Assembly (NCBI GenBank): GCA_001598975.1
Contig: BBXU01002365.1
Location: forward strand, 1 to 55,187
Origin: Parachlorella kessleri
Lineage: Eukaryota; Chlorophyta; Trebouxiophyceae; Chlorellales; Chlorellaceae
Direction: 5' to 3'
DNA: 55,187 nucleotides
Part shown: positions 1 through 12,100 of the stretch, piece by piece
Position numbering within the stretch: position 1 is the stretch's first letter
How the letters are laid out: the number at the start of each line of letters is the position of its first letter
Translations under genes and position numbers: made by a program
The notes under the pieces: model-generated
Databases searched by the model: none
The model's input: only the letters and a program-made list of their open reading frames with translations
Told to the model about the DNA's origin: nothing

Positions 1-110
1 GGGNGGGGGGATTACAACACAGGCGATGAAGACGCGCGATTCCCAAGGCGTCGACGAATTGCCCAGCAAGCGCCACAGCGGCACACCCAAGTGGCCACGT
101 CTGCTTGCAG

Positions 111-1846
111 GTGGTTACCCGCCTCCAGGGGCACCCTACCCCCCTCCAGGAGCCTACCCACCAGGTACGCAGGGTTGGTCTCTGGCTGAAGTGGTTGAAG
201 TAGCCAGGGGAGGGCTGTGTTTCCTGGCAAAGGGAGCTGCAATGGAGGCTGTGAAGACACCTGGCTGATGTCGAAGCTACCCCTGGCGGCAAAGTAGCGC
301 CCAGCTACAGAAGCTGGTGGACCACGCCACGGCAAAAACTTCCTGCTGAGCCAGTATTGGTGTGGGAGCGAGCGGCGTTGGTGGGCCTTGACTGTCCAGG
401 CTTGAATAACCAAGCGCCATTGTCACGCAGAGAAGCGGTTGCAAACTTGCTGGCAGTGACAGTGGCAAGTGAAGCAGGACGCTCATGCTGGAATTAGGGT
501 GGTCCAGGGATCACCATTACCAAAACGTCCTTCCCTTGTCCACTGTCACCTGCCTGTCAAGCTTTGGCAAGATCCTGTAGCCAGACAGTTGGCAGCTCCG
601 TCCTGCAAGCTTGCAGGCAAAGAAGGCATTTCAAATGTCGGCCCGCTGGTCTGCGCGTAATGCAATCGCAGTTGCCACGTCCGGGGACCGACCTGTTATT
701 GGGTCGCATTGTTGCATGTGCTGCTAAGTAGTCCAGGGGCGCTGTGGAAGTGACATATTTTCCTCAAAAGCCCTGCCTGGTTATTGTGGCTGCAGGGCAG
801 GTTCCCTATGGCTACCCCCCACAGCAGTATGCCTACCCACCAACCGCAGGTCATGCAGTAGTGCCAGGAAAGTATTAGGAGGCTTGTGGCGTCCAGGCCT
901 ACCTCGGGGGGGTTGTGAGGATGCAGTGTTGTTGGGTGGCCTCAGAGGGCCAGGTAGCATGTCTTCCCGCGTGCCTGAGGTGGTGGACTAGGGCATCCAG
1001 GACAAGACCACATGGTGGAGTGCTGTACACAATCAGAACAGGTGGGGTCAGCGAATCATCAGCACTCACACCGACAGTGTTGGTACGTGATCGCTTCTAA
1101 TTTTCTGTGCTGCAGGTGGGTATCCCAGCCACCATAGTAGCATGGGGGCGGCCGCAGCCATGGCAGGCTCAGCTGCTCTGGCGTACGGCGCCATGGGCCA
1201 CCATGGCTACCCCCACGGCTACCATGTGGGCAAGCACAAGAAGTTCAAGGTGAGGGGTGCCTTGGGGCTGGGCCTGCCGGCATCGTCTGCCTGCCCAGCA
1301 TCTGAGCTGCAGTTGGCATTGCATGTTGGCGATGCTGATACAGCTGGCCATGAGGAGTGGTGTGGGTATGCGGTGTGCCGGCGTCCAGCTCGCACATGGT
1401 GTGCTGCACTGTTGTGGCCTGTGCGTTGGCATGGGACTCAATGCCAAACTCAATGCCAGCCAAGCTTCCCATCCCGTACCGCCTTGCCATTCCGTGCAGT
1501 ACAAGGGAGGCCACGGGTTTGTGGGCCACCACAAGTTCAAGGGCAAGGGGTGAGTATGACCCGATTGCAGATCCAGACTACTTGTGTTAAGAAAGCGTGC
1601 TGTGCCGGAAGCTCATAAGGGGCCGTCCAGTTTGCATGTGCACTCAAGCTTGTGCTGAGGTAGCAGCCAGGTTGGACAAGCATTGAGGGTGATAGTGCAG
1701 TCAAGTCACCAGCATGGCAGAACGCGCGTTCCCAGGCGCCTGTCTGAGGCTTGAAACAAGTACCGTGTAGGTTCATGCGCCCCGGCTACGGCTACGGTCA
1801 TGGAAAGGGCTTTGGCAAGAGGTACAAGGGCCGCAAGTGGAAGTAG
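111..1846 (+). CDS. XYPPX-repeat protein with basic His/Lys/Gly tail, 5'-truncated
   Basis: This is the 3' portion of a gene entering from the left. Exons are 111-164, 796-849, 1116-1249, 1500-1549 and 1771-1846 (stop TAG). Phases agree throughout (1-1, 1-1, 1-0, 0-2, 2-stop). The first two exons are exactly 54 bp each and encode GYPPPG-type units. The last three encode an Ala/Met/Gly stretch followed by a basic tail (GKHKKFK, HHKFKGKG, KRYKGRKWK). This resembles the C-terminus of plant glycine-rich protein A3-like proteins. The gene at 42346-45973 has the same plan, XYPPX mini-exons followed by a KFKGPK tail, so a C2 domain may lie upstream outside the window; this is inference. The N at position 4 suggests an assembly edge. 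No upstream exon could be placed in 1-110. No enzymatic function is implied. Confidence 0.72.
947..951 (+). other. Placeholder for intron space between mini-exons 2 and 3
   Basis: Positions 850-1115 lie between two well-supported mini-exons and read as intron (GT at 850, AG at 1114-1115). The open frame that starts at 915 crosses this intron and has no family resemblance. I see no separate feature here. Confidence 0.3.
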
Positions 1847-3068
1847 TCAGGGTGTGAAAGGAAGCCGGGGGATGCTCTGTTGGTACTTGTTGTGCTGACT
1901 GTCTGCGCCCTCTGTGTGAGGCAGTCTGTTGGTGTGCGCTTCGCAATGTAATATTTATTTGTAGTGGAGGTGAGGCTCGGCAATCACCCGTGTGGCCGCC
2001 AGCTTCTAATGTTGGGCAGGGTTAGACTACTAAGGCCACCAGGGTGTGTTTGGCGTTTGAAGAAGTGGGCTGGCTGTCCCCTGCCGATTTATGCTGGGCA
2101 TGCTGAAGGTTGCGGGTCTGTTGTGCTGTTGTGTCACTGCTTGGTGATGGTGACCATTGCTAATCCTTGTCGGGACTCTGAAATGGCACTATCTGCTGAT
2201 TCTCAACATGTGGCGTGTTCAAAAAGTTGGTGGGCGCCTATCAAAGAGCAGGTGTGGGGCCTAGTCTCCTACCCTGGGCTAGGCATTGCTTCACAGACTG
2301 TTCTGAGCACATATCCCTTGTGGCAAGCCATACGCATATGGAGAAGGAATCCGCAGTCATGGGGGCTCGAGCTTGCTGCGCAGCAGACGGACCAGTCTCA
2401 CGGCACGCCCCAACGGTCGACCAAATGTCAAACTGTTGAGTCTGTCCCACTCACATCACTACTGTTGACCTGGACATTACCACAGCGCACATGAAACATG
2501 GCTTGCCAGCTGAAAATCTGTGGCGGTCCCATTACATAAATGCGCAAGCCTTCCCGCCACATGACGTGAAATGGCGAACTAGGCCAACATCAACTCGTCC
2601 AAGAATGCACGAGCGTCCCTTGGCGTCACATACTTGTTCTTGTTGCCAACAAACGGCTTCTTTGCCTCCTTTTGCTGATTGGCTGCCTAACTCATGCTTG
2701 TCTGACTCAGCTACCTTTGAGCTCCTTTGAACGCGGTTGTGGACCCATTAGCGCGGCCGTGTGCAGTTCTCTGCTGTTCAGTGGCCATTATTTTGTTATA
2801 CAGGCCTCCTCAGCTTGTACAGTGCTGCCAGCTGAGTCCTGCATGCCAGGGTTGTGAGCAGTACCTGGGTGATTCAACCCAAGCAGGGCGGCCGCCTTCA
2901 CAGCGCAGCGTGCGCAGGGCCTTCTGGCCTTCTTTTCTGCAGTATTCAACCCCTTGTACAGCCTCAGCAGCGTGGCATGAGCCCACGCAGGCAGACTGCT
3001 GACAGCTTCTAACAGGTTCTTAGGCAGACAGCATTTCAGCGACCTGCACCAGCTGGGCAGCCCTAAAG
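1847..3068. other. Intergenic, between XYPPX gene and CslA
   Basis: This 1.2 kb holds the 3' UTR of the first gene and the upstream region of CslA. Short open frames are present, but none has a recognisable domain or a splice pattern linking it to a neighbour. I see no RNA gene. Confidence 0.5.
1947..1951 (+). terminator. Candidate TGTAA polyadenylation signal
   Basis: A TGTAA pentamer lies about 100 nt after the stop codon of the XYPPX gene. TGTAA is the usual poly(A) signal of green algae such as Chlamydomonas. A pentamer also occurs by chance, so this rests on position. Confidence 0.45.
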
Positions 3069-6000
3069 ATGCTGGGCCTTTTCCTCAGCAGCTATTATGA
3101 GGTCTATGTGGTTTTCTTCCACGCAGCAGTGCAGCTGGCAGTGCTTCTGTCGCTGCTGGTATCAGCCGACAGGATACTCAACATCTGCAAGTATGGATAC
3201 ATCAAGTTGCGGCAGAAGGTGACGGGCAAGGCGCCAGAGGATTACTGGAACTACCAAATCCTGCCAGCGGACCCAAACCAGTACCCCAAGGTGGGCATCA
3301 GTATTGCTGGTGGGCAGGGATGGCGCATGTTTGGGGCGGAACTTATGTGATAGGGCTCCACTGTTCGCATTGGTGTACGCAAGAGCAGTGCCTATAGCCT
3401 ATACTGCGGTCTATCTGCATCCGTCAACACACTCCTGCAGTGGATTGTGCCTACAGGTCGCAGTCCAGCTGCCCATGTTCAATGAGCGAGCCGTGTGTCA
3501 GGCTATCATTGACTGCTGCTGCGAGCTGCACTGGCCCTCCAACAGGCTGAAAGTCCAGGTGGGTGAAGCCTGCAAACCTGTAGCTGATAAGCAGCAGTAC
3601 TTGTGTTGTACTGGGCAAGCTACTGGCACATAAGGGATAACTAGCCATGTGTGTAGTGAAGTGCATGTGCTTTTGCCCAAGTGAGCCAGGAACCTCGACC
3701 TCCAACACAGGGCCAGGCGTCAGGTGGAGGGCCAAGAGCCAAGCATGCCTCCTCCTTCTGGGTCTTCCCTGCAGGTCCTAGATGACTCAACGGACAAGGT
3801 CACGCGCGAACTTGTAGATGAGAAGGTGGCTGAGTGGCGGGAACGTGGCATTGACATTGACGTTGTGCGCCGCACCAACCGCCAGGGCTACAAGGCCGGG
3901 GCTATGAAAGAGGTAGGGCAGCAGGGACGAATGCTTGCTCTCTCGGGCTGGCAATGCGGCCGTTGCTAGTTGTGCTCAACAGCGATGTTTTGCCGGGACC
4001 AACTTAACTCCCAGCGTGCTTGTGAAGCTTTGCAGTAGTGATGCTTCGGATATTCTGTGCCCGCCTGCTTGCACCGTGAGAGCTGAGTGCATGCGACTGT
4101 GCGTATGCAGGGTATGGACCTACTCACTGAGTATGCGTATGTGGCTGTGTTTGACGCCGACTTCAAGCCCGAGGCCGACTTCCTAGAGCGCACCATCCCC
4201 TACCTGGAGGGCAACCCTCAGGTGGGTGCACCACCTGGCAGCTGGCTAACCACTGGTAGCAGAGTATCCCAGCTGCATGTGGGTTCTGTGACGCTGATAC
4301 GCTGGTGCAAGTAGGGAAGGTACAAAGCGCTCTTCGCTTCGAAGTGGATGACCAAGGCCACACCTCCGTTATGCCATGACAACAGACATGGGCTCATCTG
4401 GCGCGTGCAGGTGGGCTATGTCCAAACCCGGTGGGCCTTCACCAATCCTGAGGAGTCTTACCTCACCAAGGCAAGTCACCCCTTGCCCTTGTATGTAAAG
4501 CTCAGTGTGCAGGAGGCAGCTGCTGCCTGCTGGAGCGGGCTGGCTCACGGAGCTTGGTTGCATTTACCAGCATGGGTCAGTCTTGTCTTGGCACCTTGGT
4601 CACAAAGCCTTAAAGCCGTGGTGTGTGTGTGGCGCAGGCCCAGGAGGTGAGCCTGAACTACCACTGCACCTGCGAGCAGTACACCCACTTTGCCTCCGGC
4701 TCCTTCTGGAACTTCCAGGGCACAGCTGGTAAGCAGTCCCCACTCCGTCCCATCTCACCCTGCGTCTCTAGTCACTGCTTCAGCCATGTTCATGCCGCCA
4801 AACTATCCCAGCGGGTTCCTCCAGACGATGCTGTGCTGAACATACACGACTTCCACCCGGCTTTGCCAGCTGAACCTCATCCTGCTGCTGCTTCTGTGCA
4901 GGCGTGTGGCGCCGCACCTGCATTGAGACGTCAGGCGGATGGAACAGCCGCACCACGGTGGAGGACATGGACTTGTCTCTGCGTGCCTACATCCGCGGCT
5001 GGAGGGCCATCTTCCTGCAGGATGTGACCTGCCTGAATGAGGTGGGCTGCTTGCTGAAGGGCTGCGCAGGCATGTGCTGCACGGGTGCTTGTCCAGCACG
5101 CTGCACACACTTGTAGCAGTTGATGCCTGGGCCTACCCACCTCCCCAAACGCAATGGCTGGCTTGGCAGCGGAGTCGATGCCTGAAAGGTGTCCTACAAA
5201 GCTGTATCAGTGCACAAGCTGTGTTCTGGGCCTGCCGCAGTTGCCCGCCTCCTTCTTTGCGTACCGCAAGCAGCAACACCGCTGGACCTGCGGCCCGGTG
5301 CAGCTGTGGAGCAAAGCCAGCATTGATATCTGGCGGTCCCAGCTGCCACTGCTCAGGTCAGCATCGTGTCTGGTGTGCAGAGCTTGTTTGTAGCAGGTGC
5401 AATGCCAATAGAGTATTGGAAAGAATAGTGTGGACTTGTATGCCAGCCAGTCTTCAGTGGTATGCTCATAGTACCGCTACTTGCCTAATGCAGGAAGCTG
5501 GAGCTCATCCTTTTCTACTTTGGCGTGCGCAAGTGCTCCACCCACTTTGTCAGCTTTGGCTTCTTCTGCACGCTGGTGCCACTGTCTGTTTTCACGCCAG
5601 AGGTCAGTCCACACATCAATACCGCAAACTGTGCTCACAGGATAGCAGCTGAAGCTGTCGCAGCTCCGCAATATGGCTGCCTTGCATTGGGTTGCCGGCT
5701 GTGGTAAACCTGTCGCTTTTCCTTACCAGAGATTGTAAACCTTCCCGGCCAACATCAGAACCGTGAGCTAAATGACATTGAATAATGCCTGTGCAGGTCC
5801 CCATCCCCGTCTGGGCGCTGGTGCACCTCCCAGTGGCTGTCACACTCTCCACCGCTTTCTTCACCCGAAGGGTCAGTGCCTGTGCCATTTCTCCAGCTTG
5901 GCAATCGGACAGCACCCGCCGCTTCCTTGCCTGTCCATGTATCTGGCGATGCCTGCCAGTTTCCTCCACACCCTTTACACCCACTGGAGTTTCTGATGCA

Positions 6001-7613
6001 GGGCTGGGTATACAGCATTTTATATGTGCTCTTTGAGAACGCTATGGGGACTGTCAAGCTGTGGGCTGTCATCACAGGTATGCACCACCCCCCCCCAGGC
6101 GTGGCACGCCAGGTCCAGGAGGCTGCTGCTCTGCTGCCGCACCTCCCAGCATTCCCACCGGGGCAGCCAACCCAGGCCAGTGTGCTGTAGTAGAACAGCT
6201 TTATCAGTAGTGTATGTCACCCTGGTCTCTGGTCTGCTGCTTGCGCATGCTACTCATCTGGACTTGCTGAACGTGCGAGGCCTCACCATGCAGGCCTGCT
6301 GGACCTGAAGCGTGCCCAGGAGTGGGTGGTGACCACCAAGATGGGCTCCTCCGACAAGCGCCCCGGCACCGAGGCCCGGGTGTTTGTGCCCTCCTGCAAG
6401 ATGTACGGCTCCGAGGTGCTCATGGCGCTGTTCATCATGGGCGCCGGCTTCTTCGGCATCCTGTCCGGCCACCACTGGGGCATGTCGGCCTACCTGCTGC
6501 TGCAAGGTGGGCCACCTGCATGGCACGGCAGCAGTGCTTGGTAGGGTTCGGTCGGTGTGAAGGACGTGGTACCTGCAGCAGTGTATGTTGTTCGTCCCAT
6601 GTGGTCAGCAGTTGTGCAATGGAAACACCCTGCCTGTGCCTAGCGCAGATGCAGTGCTAAGTTGACTTGGTAGCTCGTGCCTCAAAGTGGGATGTGACCT
6701 TCGGTGTGTCTCACAACCCGTCTGCAGGCCTAGTGTTCCTGTCATTTGGGTTCAACTGGGTGGATGTGGGCGGGCTGCTGGGCGGCCGCCTGGACGAGGA
6801 CATCGTGCGCACACCAGTCAAGGCCAGCACCACCCGGGGAGAGGTCAAGCGTGCCGCCACCATGTGAGTGCAAGCAGCAGGCAGCACAGGCAAGGCAGCC
6901 CACTGGCTGGTTTAGCGGTTCCCAAGCTCGCCCATGGTTTGCCTGACAGCATACATGCAGCAGCAGGCAGTTGCGTCGTGTTTTGGGAAGCAAGCTATCT
7001 TGAAATTGCGCCAACTCTTCTGCCTTGCCTGTCTGCTGCAGCCCTGTGATCAAGCTGGGTGGTGACGATAGCCTGCCTATCAGCACCCCGCCTGCCATCG
7101 ATCTCCACAAGAGCAAGTCTGCCCCCCGCCGCCTCAACACCAGCGCTGTCAGCAGCGTCCTGGATGCCTACGAGGGCCAGGGCTCGCCCACTGGGGATGG
7201 CACCAGCAGTGACAGCAGCATTGGCGACAGGTGGGTAGCAATGCCTCGCGGCCCTTGGCAAGTGTATTCTCTGTCAATCTGCATACCTTTAAGAGGACGG
7301 GCTGAGGGATAGCGCCGCTGCAGGCCATCAGCAAACCTGCGCCTGAACAGACCAGATATGTCACCATATGTTAAAAGCGTCAACTTGAAAATTGTCCACC
7401 TTGCCAATACCGACTCTCCCTACATGTGGTGCTCCATGCAGGACCCCTGATTCGGGCTACAGCAGCGGCGATAAGCTGTCGAGGGTGGCTGCTGCGTCCC
7501 AAGCCGTCAAGCGTCTGTGGCACTCGCCAACCAGCAGCTTGACAGACATATATGCAGGACGAAAGGTGTCCTCCAAGTCCGGGCTCTACCATAAGGGCAG
7601 TGGAGTCAAGTAA
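3069..7613 (+). CDS. CSLA: Cellulose synthase-like A/C glycosyltransferase (GT2, glucomannan 4-beta-mannosyltransferase-like)
   Basis: A processive GT2 of the Golgi membrane, expected to polymerise a beta-1,4-mannan or glucomannan backbone from GDP-sugars. Fifteen exons: 3069-3290, 3457-3558, 3775-3912, 4111-4221, 4411-4470, 4638-4728, 4902-5041, 5241-5356, 5494-5602, 5797-5871, 6002-6077, 6294-6506, 6728-6863, 7042-7230, 7442-7613. They encode 649 aa with no frame error. The hallmarks are in order: an N-terminal membrane segment (about residues 12-33), VLDDSTD (109-115), VFDADF (167-172), TVEDMD (260-265) and QQHRW (299-303, the QxxRW motif), then four or so hydrophobic segments. A Ser-rich, basic cytosolic tail of about 130 residues follows. 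Intron 5 (4471-4637) has a GC donor. CslA and CslC split within land plants, so the exact land-plant subfamily cannot be assigned; mannan synthesis is the likeliest role. Confidence 0.93.
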
Positions 7614-9126
7614 GCGATTTACTTTACCCTGGCATGCAAACAAAAGGCAGCTGTGAAAGCATGGGAATCAGACGGGTTGGCATGTGAACCCAGGCTTGCA
7701 GTCAAGCTGTCCTAGGGTTCGGTCTAGCCTGTCCTTGTCCCGCTGGGCCGACGTAAGCTGCGGGTGCGGGGTGGCAGACCTTGCAAGGAGGGTGGTGGCT
7801 TCCATCCCATGCCTTCCTTGATCTTCCTCTACCCCTGGTGTGTGTTTTCTGGCACGAAGTCCCAGTGAGCTTCCACGCACTCCTCTGCAACAGGGGCATG
7901 CCACGGATTTGTACACATGCTTAGCTACCTGGTGTGGCCTCCCATTACTGCAGGTCTGCGGATAGCTTCAACTATCAGAAGGTTGCAGCCGCCAATGGAT
8001 ATACCAGCGACCACAGCGACTAAGCGCCACCCATCGTGCCCACGAGCCTGTGGTAGCAATCTAGATGCATCACACATGCCAGTGGTTACTTCTCCCAGCC
8101 ACCACATCATGGTGGCAGTGACTGGCAAGCACAGCAGATTTGAATTATTGTTTAAACCTGGGGTGCCTTGTCTACAATCGGTGTTGGACCTCAGGGAAGG
8201 TTTTCATACACTGTTATCACTGCATGAGGCTGTCTAAGGGCAGGTAGCGAAGTAGAGAGCGTGTAGTTAGGTAGCTGGCAAGCTTCCCTCGGCCTTAGAA
8301 GGCTGGTTGATTCCCCAAGCAGTGCGGTCTAACGGACGTGTTGTCTTATGGTGGTTGATGCTCAGCATGCACTCAGGTGCAGCTTCGGGTATGGGTCGCT
8401 CGGCATGATAGGGACCGATTCCATCGTTTGGTGGCAGCGGTATGTCCAGGCAGCTTTGTCGCACATCACCACTGCCAGTGCGCCATTGTTTCGTCAGTGC
8501 CTAGCAAGTGTGTATAGGGTCCCGGCCTGCGTCCCATGCTATTTTCGCATGCAAGGAACTTGGAATCACTTGAACCCCATCCACACTGCCTGAACTTTGA
8601 GTATTATATAGCGCTTTCCTCAGGGGTGCACCACAGCTGGCCCAGGGCATGCTGCGGTTTGGATGGGGGCGCGGTTGATATCTGCTTCAGTTCATTGTGT
8701 TTTGACCCCACAGCTGTATTCCTGGTGTCTGTCAGCTTTGAAGATCGTCCTTTCCTATGTGCATTGACATTTTCTCTTTAACAAAATCAAGTAACGCGTA
8801 GCCAGGAAGCTCACACTGCAAGCAGCTGAGGGAGGAGATCATGCACCGGGGGCACTATAAGGTCCCCACTCTCAATGCCTCAAGTGACGTCAACAGAAGC
8901 GGGCCAGCTACTGCTGTCACCACTGTGTCTGGCCAAGGGCTTGTGGGGATACATCCCTAAGCGCTGACCAAGTCATCAGAGCCGCGGTCACTTGCATCCC
9001 TGGTTTGGTCACTCCTCGTCCACTAGCTGGTGGCACCACTGCACTCCCATGCTGCCCAAGACCCCGCTAACCCACAGCACTGGACCGCTGACAAGTATCT
9101 CACCCACACAAAGTGCATCAGAAGCC
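7614..9126. other. Intergenic between two convergent genes
   Basis: This 1.5 kb lies between the stop codons of CslA (+) and GT61 (-) and must hold both 3' UTRs. No open frame in it shows family resemblance. I found no convincing TGTAA close to either stop and no recognisable RNA gene or mobile element. Confidence 0.5.
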
Positions 9127-12100
9127 TCAAACTAGGTCGTTGAGCTCCCTATCGGGCCTGAAATCTGTGATGTCCATTGCAGTTCCCATGTAGCTAGAGT
9201 GCCGCTTGTAAGCCCAGGCGTCCAGAGACTCCAGGGCAACGCTCATCTGCGCGAACACTGAGCAAGAGCATTACCGCTGGAGGTAAACATATGGACACCG
9301 GAGCATGCCCGCCACTCTTACTAGGTGCAGCCAACATTCGACATACAAGTCACCGCACATGTTCTCCAGTACACTCCACCCCTTGCAGTCAACCAGTTCA
9401 CTAGGTGGTCACAGCGTGCACTGTATTCTGAAGAGCTGCACTTGGCAATCACTCTTCTGAGACTCCCTTTTGCTTCCACTCCGGGCCACGACATACAACC
9501 AGCCCAGACAGCAGCAACAGCAGCACCTTCCCAACCCGGAGGCCTCGCCACTGCAGGACCCACCCATACCCACTCCTCCAAGCTTCTCACACAGTCCTCA
9601 ACCCCCTACTTACCACCTCCTTGACCTGGGCGTAGTTGAGGTAGCTGTTGCTCCGCTTCATGAACCACTCAATGTAGCACACCACCTCGGTGAAGGACAG
9701 CTCATTCTGGGGCGGGCACCGGTGCTCCTTCAGCACCAGCTGCCTGCGGTGGCGTCAGGCAGGGGGGGGGGGGGCAGGAGTAGCAACCGTGCTACGGTAG
9801 CTTGCACGTGATCACAGCTGCGCTCCCCCTTATACAGGGCACAGGCTGGCAGTCGTCAGGGGGCCACAGCGGCCCCAGCCCGGTGTGCAGGCACACACTT
9901 GGTCTAATCTAGTCTAACGGCGTACCGCCACCTTACCATGCTGCCGTGAGGCACACACTTGGGCTTGCATTAAGAGAGCTGGAACCAACGTGCCGGGACC
10001 AGGAGGAGCCAGTCTGGACAGTGGCACTCAGCTGGCTGCGTCCTCTGCACTTACTTCTGGTCCTTGGTGAGCGTCTTCCATTCGGGCATCGCCGAGATGA
10101 TAGACTCCATGAGTTCCACACGCTGCGCTGCCAGTGCTATGGGGTTGATCTGCATGCAGCAGACAAGAATGGAGGATACCCACTGGCCAGCACATGCCAG
10201 GCGGAGATCCACAGCAATGAGTGGCGGAGAGAGGCGTTCAATGGAAGGTCCTGCTTAAGTCACCAACCGACATTAGCGGGCAAGACTAACCCTAACTTGC
10301 AGTGCCCAGCTTTGCATTTCACTGTCATGCCTGGAAGATGCTACCTAGCTTGCCTGGAGGGGCATGAGATCTCTGCCCAGGAAAAACGCCCAGGTGTGCT
10401 TGTCATCATTGTTTTCTGGCACCACATCTATATAAATCGCCCCCTTGGGCAGGAACACCAGATTGCCTGCAGGCAGAGGGGCAGGCATGGTGCTTAGGCA
10501 ACTTGTACCTTGGTAAGGCGTGTGGGGGAGCAAGCCAAGTTGGACGCACTTCAAGCCAGAGCGATTGCGGAAGCCCCCAGCTTGCCAAGGGAAGGTAGAG
10601 GCCAATCGTAGCAGGACAGTGAGCCTGGCAGCTGCACACTACGATATAGGGCAGCTGCCAGAGGGGCACTAACGGCCTGGCATGCCCAGACTCGCATTTG
10701 TCAATGCTCACCCAGGGCAGCTCCGTGCATCTGTATGAGTATGTCCGTCCTGTAATACTTGGTTGCCTGGGAGGACAGGCTCTCCTCGTTGAGCTCCTCC
10801 ACATGCACCGTCAGCTGCTTGAAATCTCTCTGCACATACCACGGCCCGGGCGCATGTAGCGAGGCGATGCCGGAGAGCGGTCTGTTATGCATTGACATGC
10901 CTTGCAAGCATTACATGTAGCCATGCGATAACAGCCAACTTCAAGACTTCTTCACAACCCAGCCACACAATCACGCAACAATCACCCAGCAAGCCGGGCG
11001 GCACCTTCTGAACCCAGCACGCCTGCCAGTAGCAGCAACCTCCAGCCCAAGCGCCGGTCAGGGAGGCTGCCTCCCATGCATACACAAGCAGACGGGCCCC
11101 ACCTCACCTCCAGCTGGTGCGCCACCTCCATGGCATTGATGAAGCCACGGCCATGCTGCAGCGGCCTGTTGATTATCACGACGCTGGGGCGCTCCGCATT
11201 CACTTGGAGGCCCGATGGCAGCCCCACGCAGGCCATCGCCCGCTCCTTCCAGCTGGCCATCATCACAGGAGAAGGCCCCACCCGCATGAACCTGTGGGCA
11301 GAGTGGATCGACGGCAGTGGCAGTTGCAAGACAAGGACCGGGGCAGTACCTTGGAGTAGTACAGCTGGACCGCGTAAGCCCTCATAACATGCCAGCCGTG
11401 TTCCCACACAGGTGGCTGAGGTCGGCATCAACACTTGACTTAGACCTATGCACCGCCTCCTCCCTTAAGGCAGATACCTGCTTGTCTCACTACGGGTGAG
11501 GTCATTGAAAACATCACGTCTCCCCTCCCTGGCAGCCCGCTTGCTCAGCAACAGTGCCTGCTCATCCAGCCATCCGCCCCACCTGGCTCTGCACCAAGGG
11601 AAGCCCCGGCAAGCGGGGCCCACCCCCGCCACCACGTGCCGGACGACCACAGCCTTCCCTCGCAGCGACCCATCATTCACGCGCAGCACTGGCAGCTTGG
11701 AGAAGCAGGGCCACAACTCCTCTCGAATGGCCTTGGGCATGATGGTTGTCACATTGGGCTGCCGGTTGTACATGAAGATTTGTAACCCTTCGCGATCCTC
11801 GTCCGAGTAGGAACACCTACAAGCAGTAAGATATCACTGTTGTTCATAAGTCTCCACTCATGTGAGCAACTGCCATGGCACAAACATTCACGTCTGCACC
11901 CTGCCTGCCTTTGTTGTCCTCTGCTGTGCAAGCCTGCCTAATGTACCAGCTACTTGAGGAGCCATTGCCATCGCATGTCATACGCATCTTACCACCCTGC
12001 ACGATCTGCCACACAGCCTAAACCACAGCCATCACTTCCAGACCTAACGGTCCTCCAGATTCGGCATTATCCAGCCCTCTACCCCACTATGCACCTGCCA

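Noticed and set aside
947..951. A distinct element inside the intron at 850-1115
   Set aside because: Listed only as intron space in the features; nothing in it stands out on inspection.
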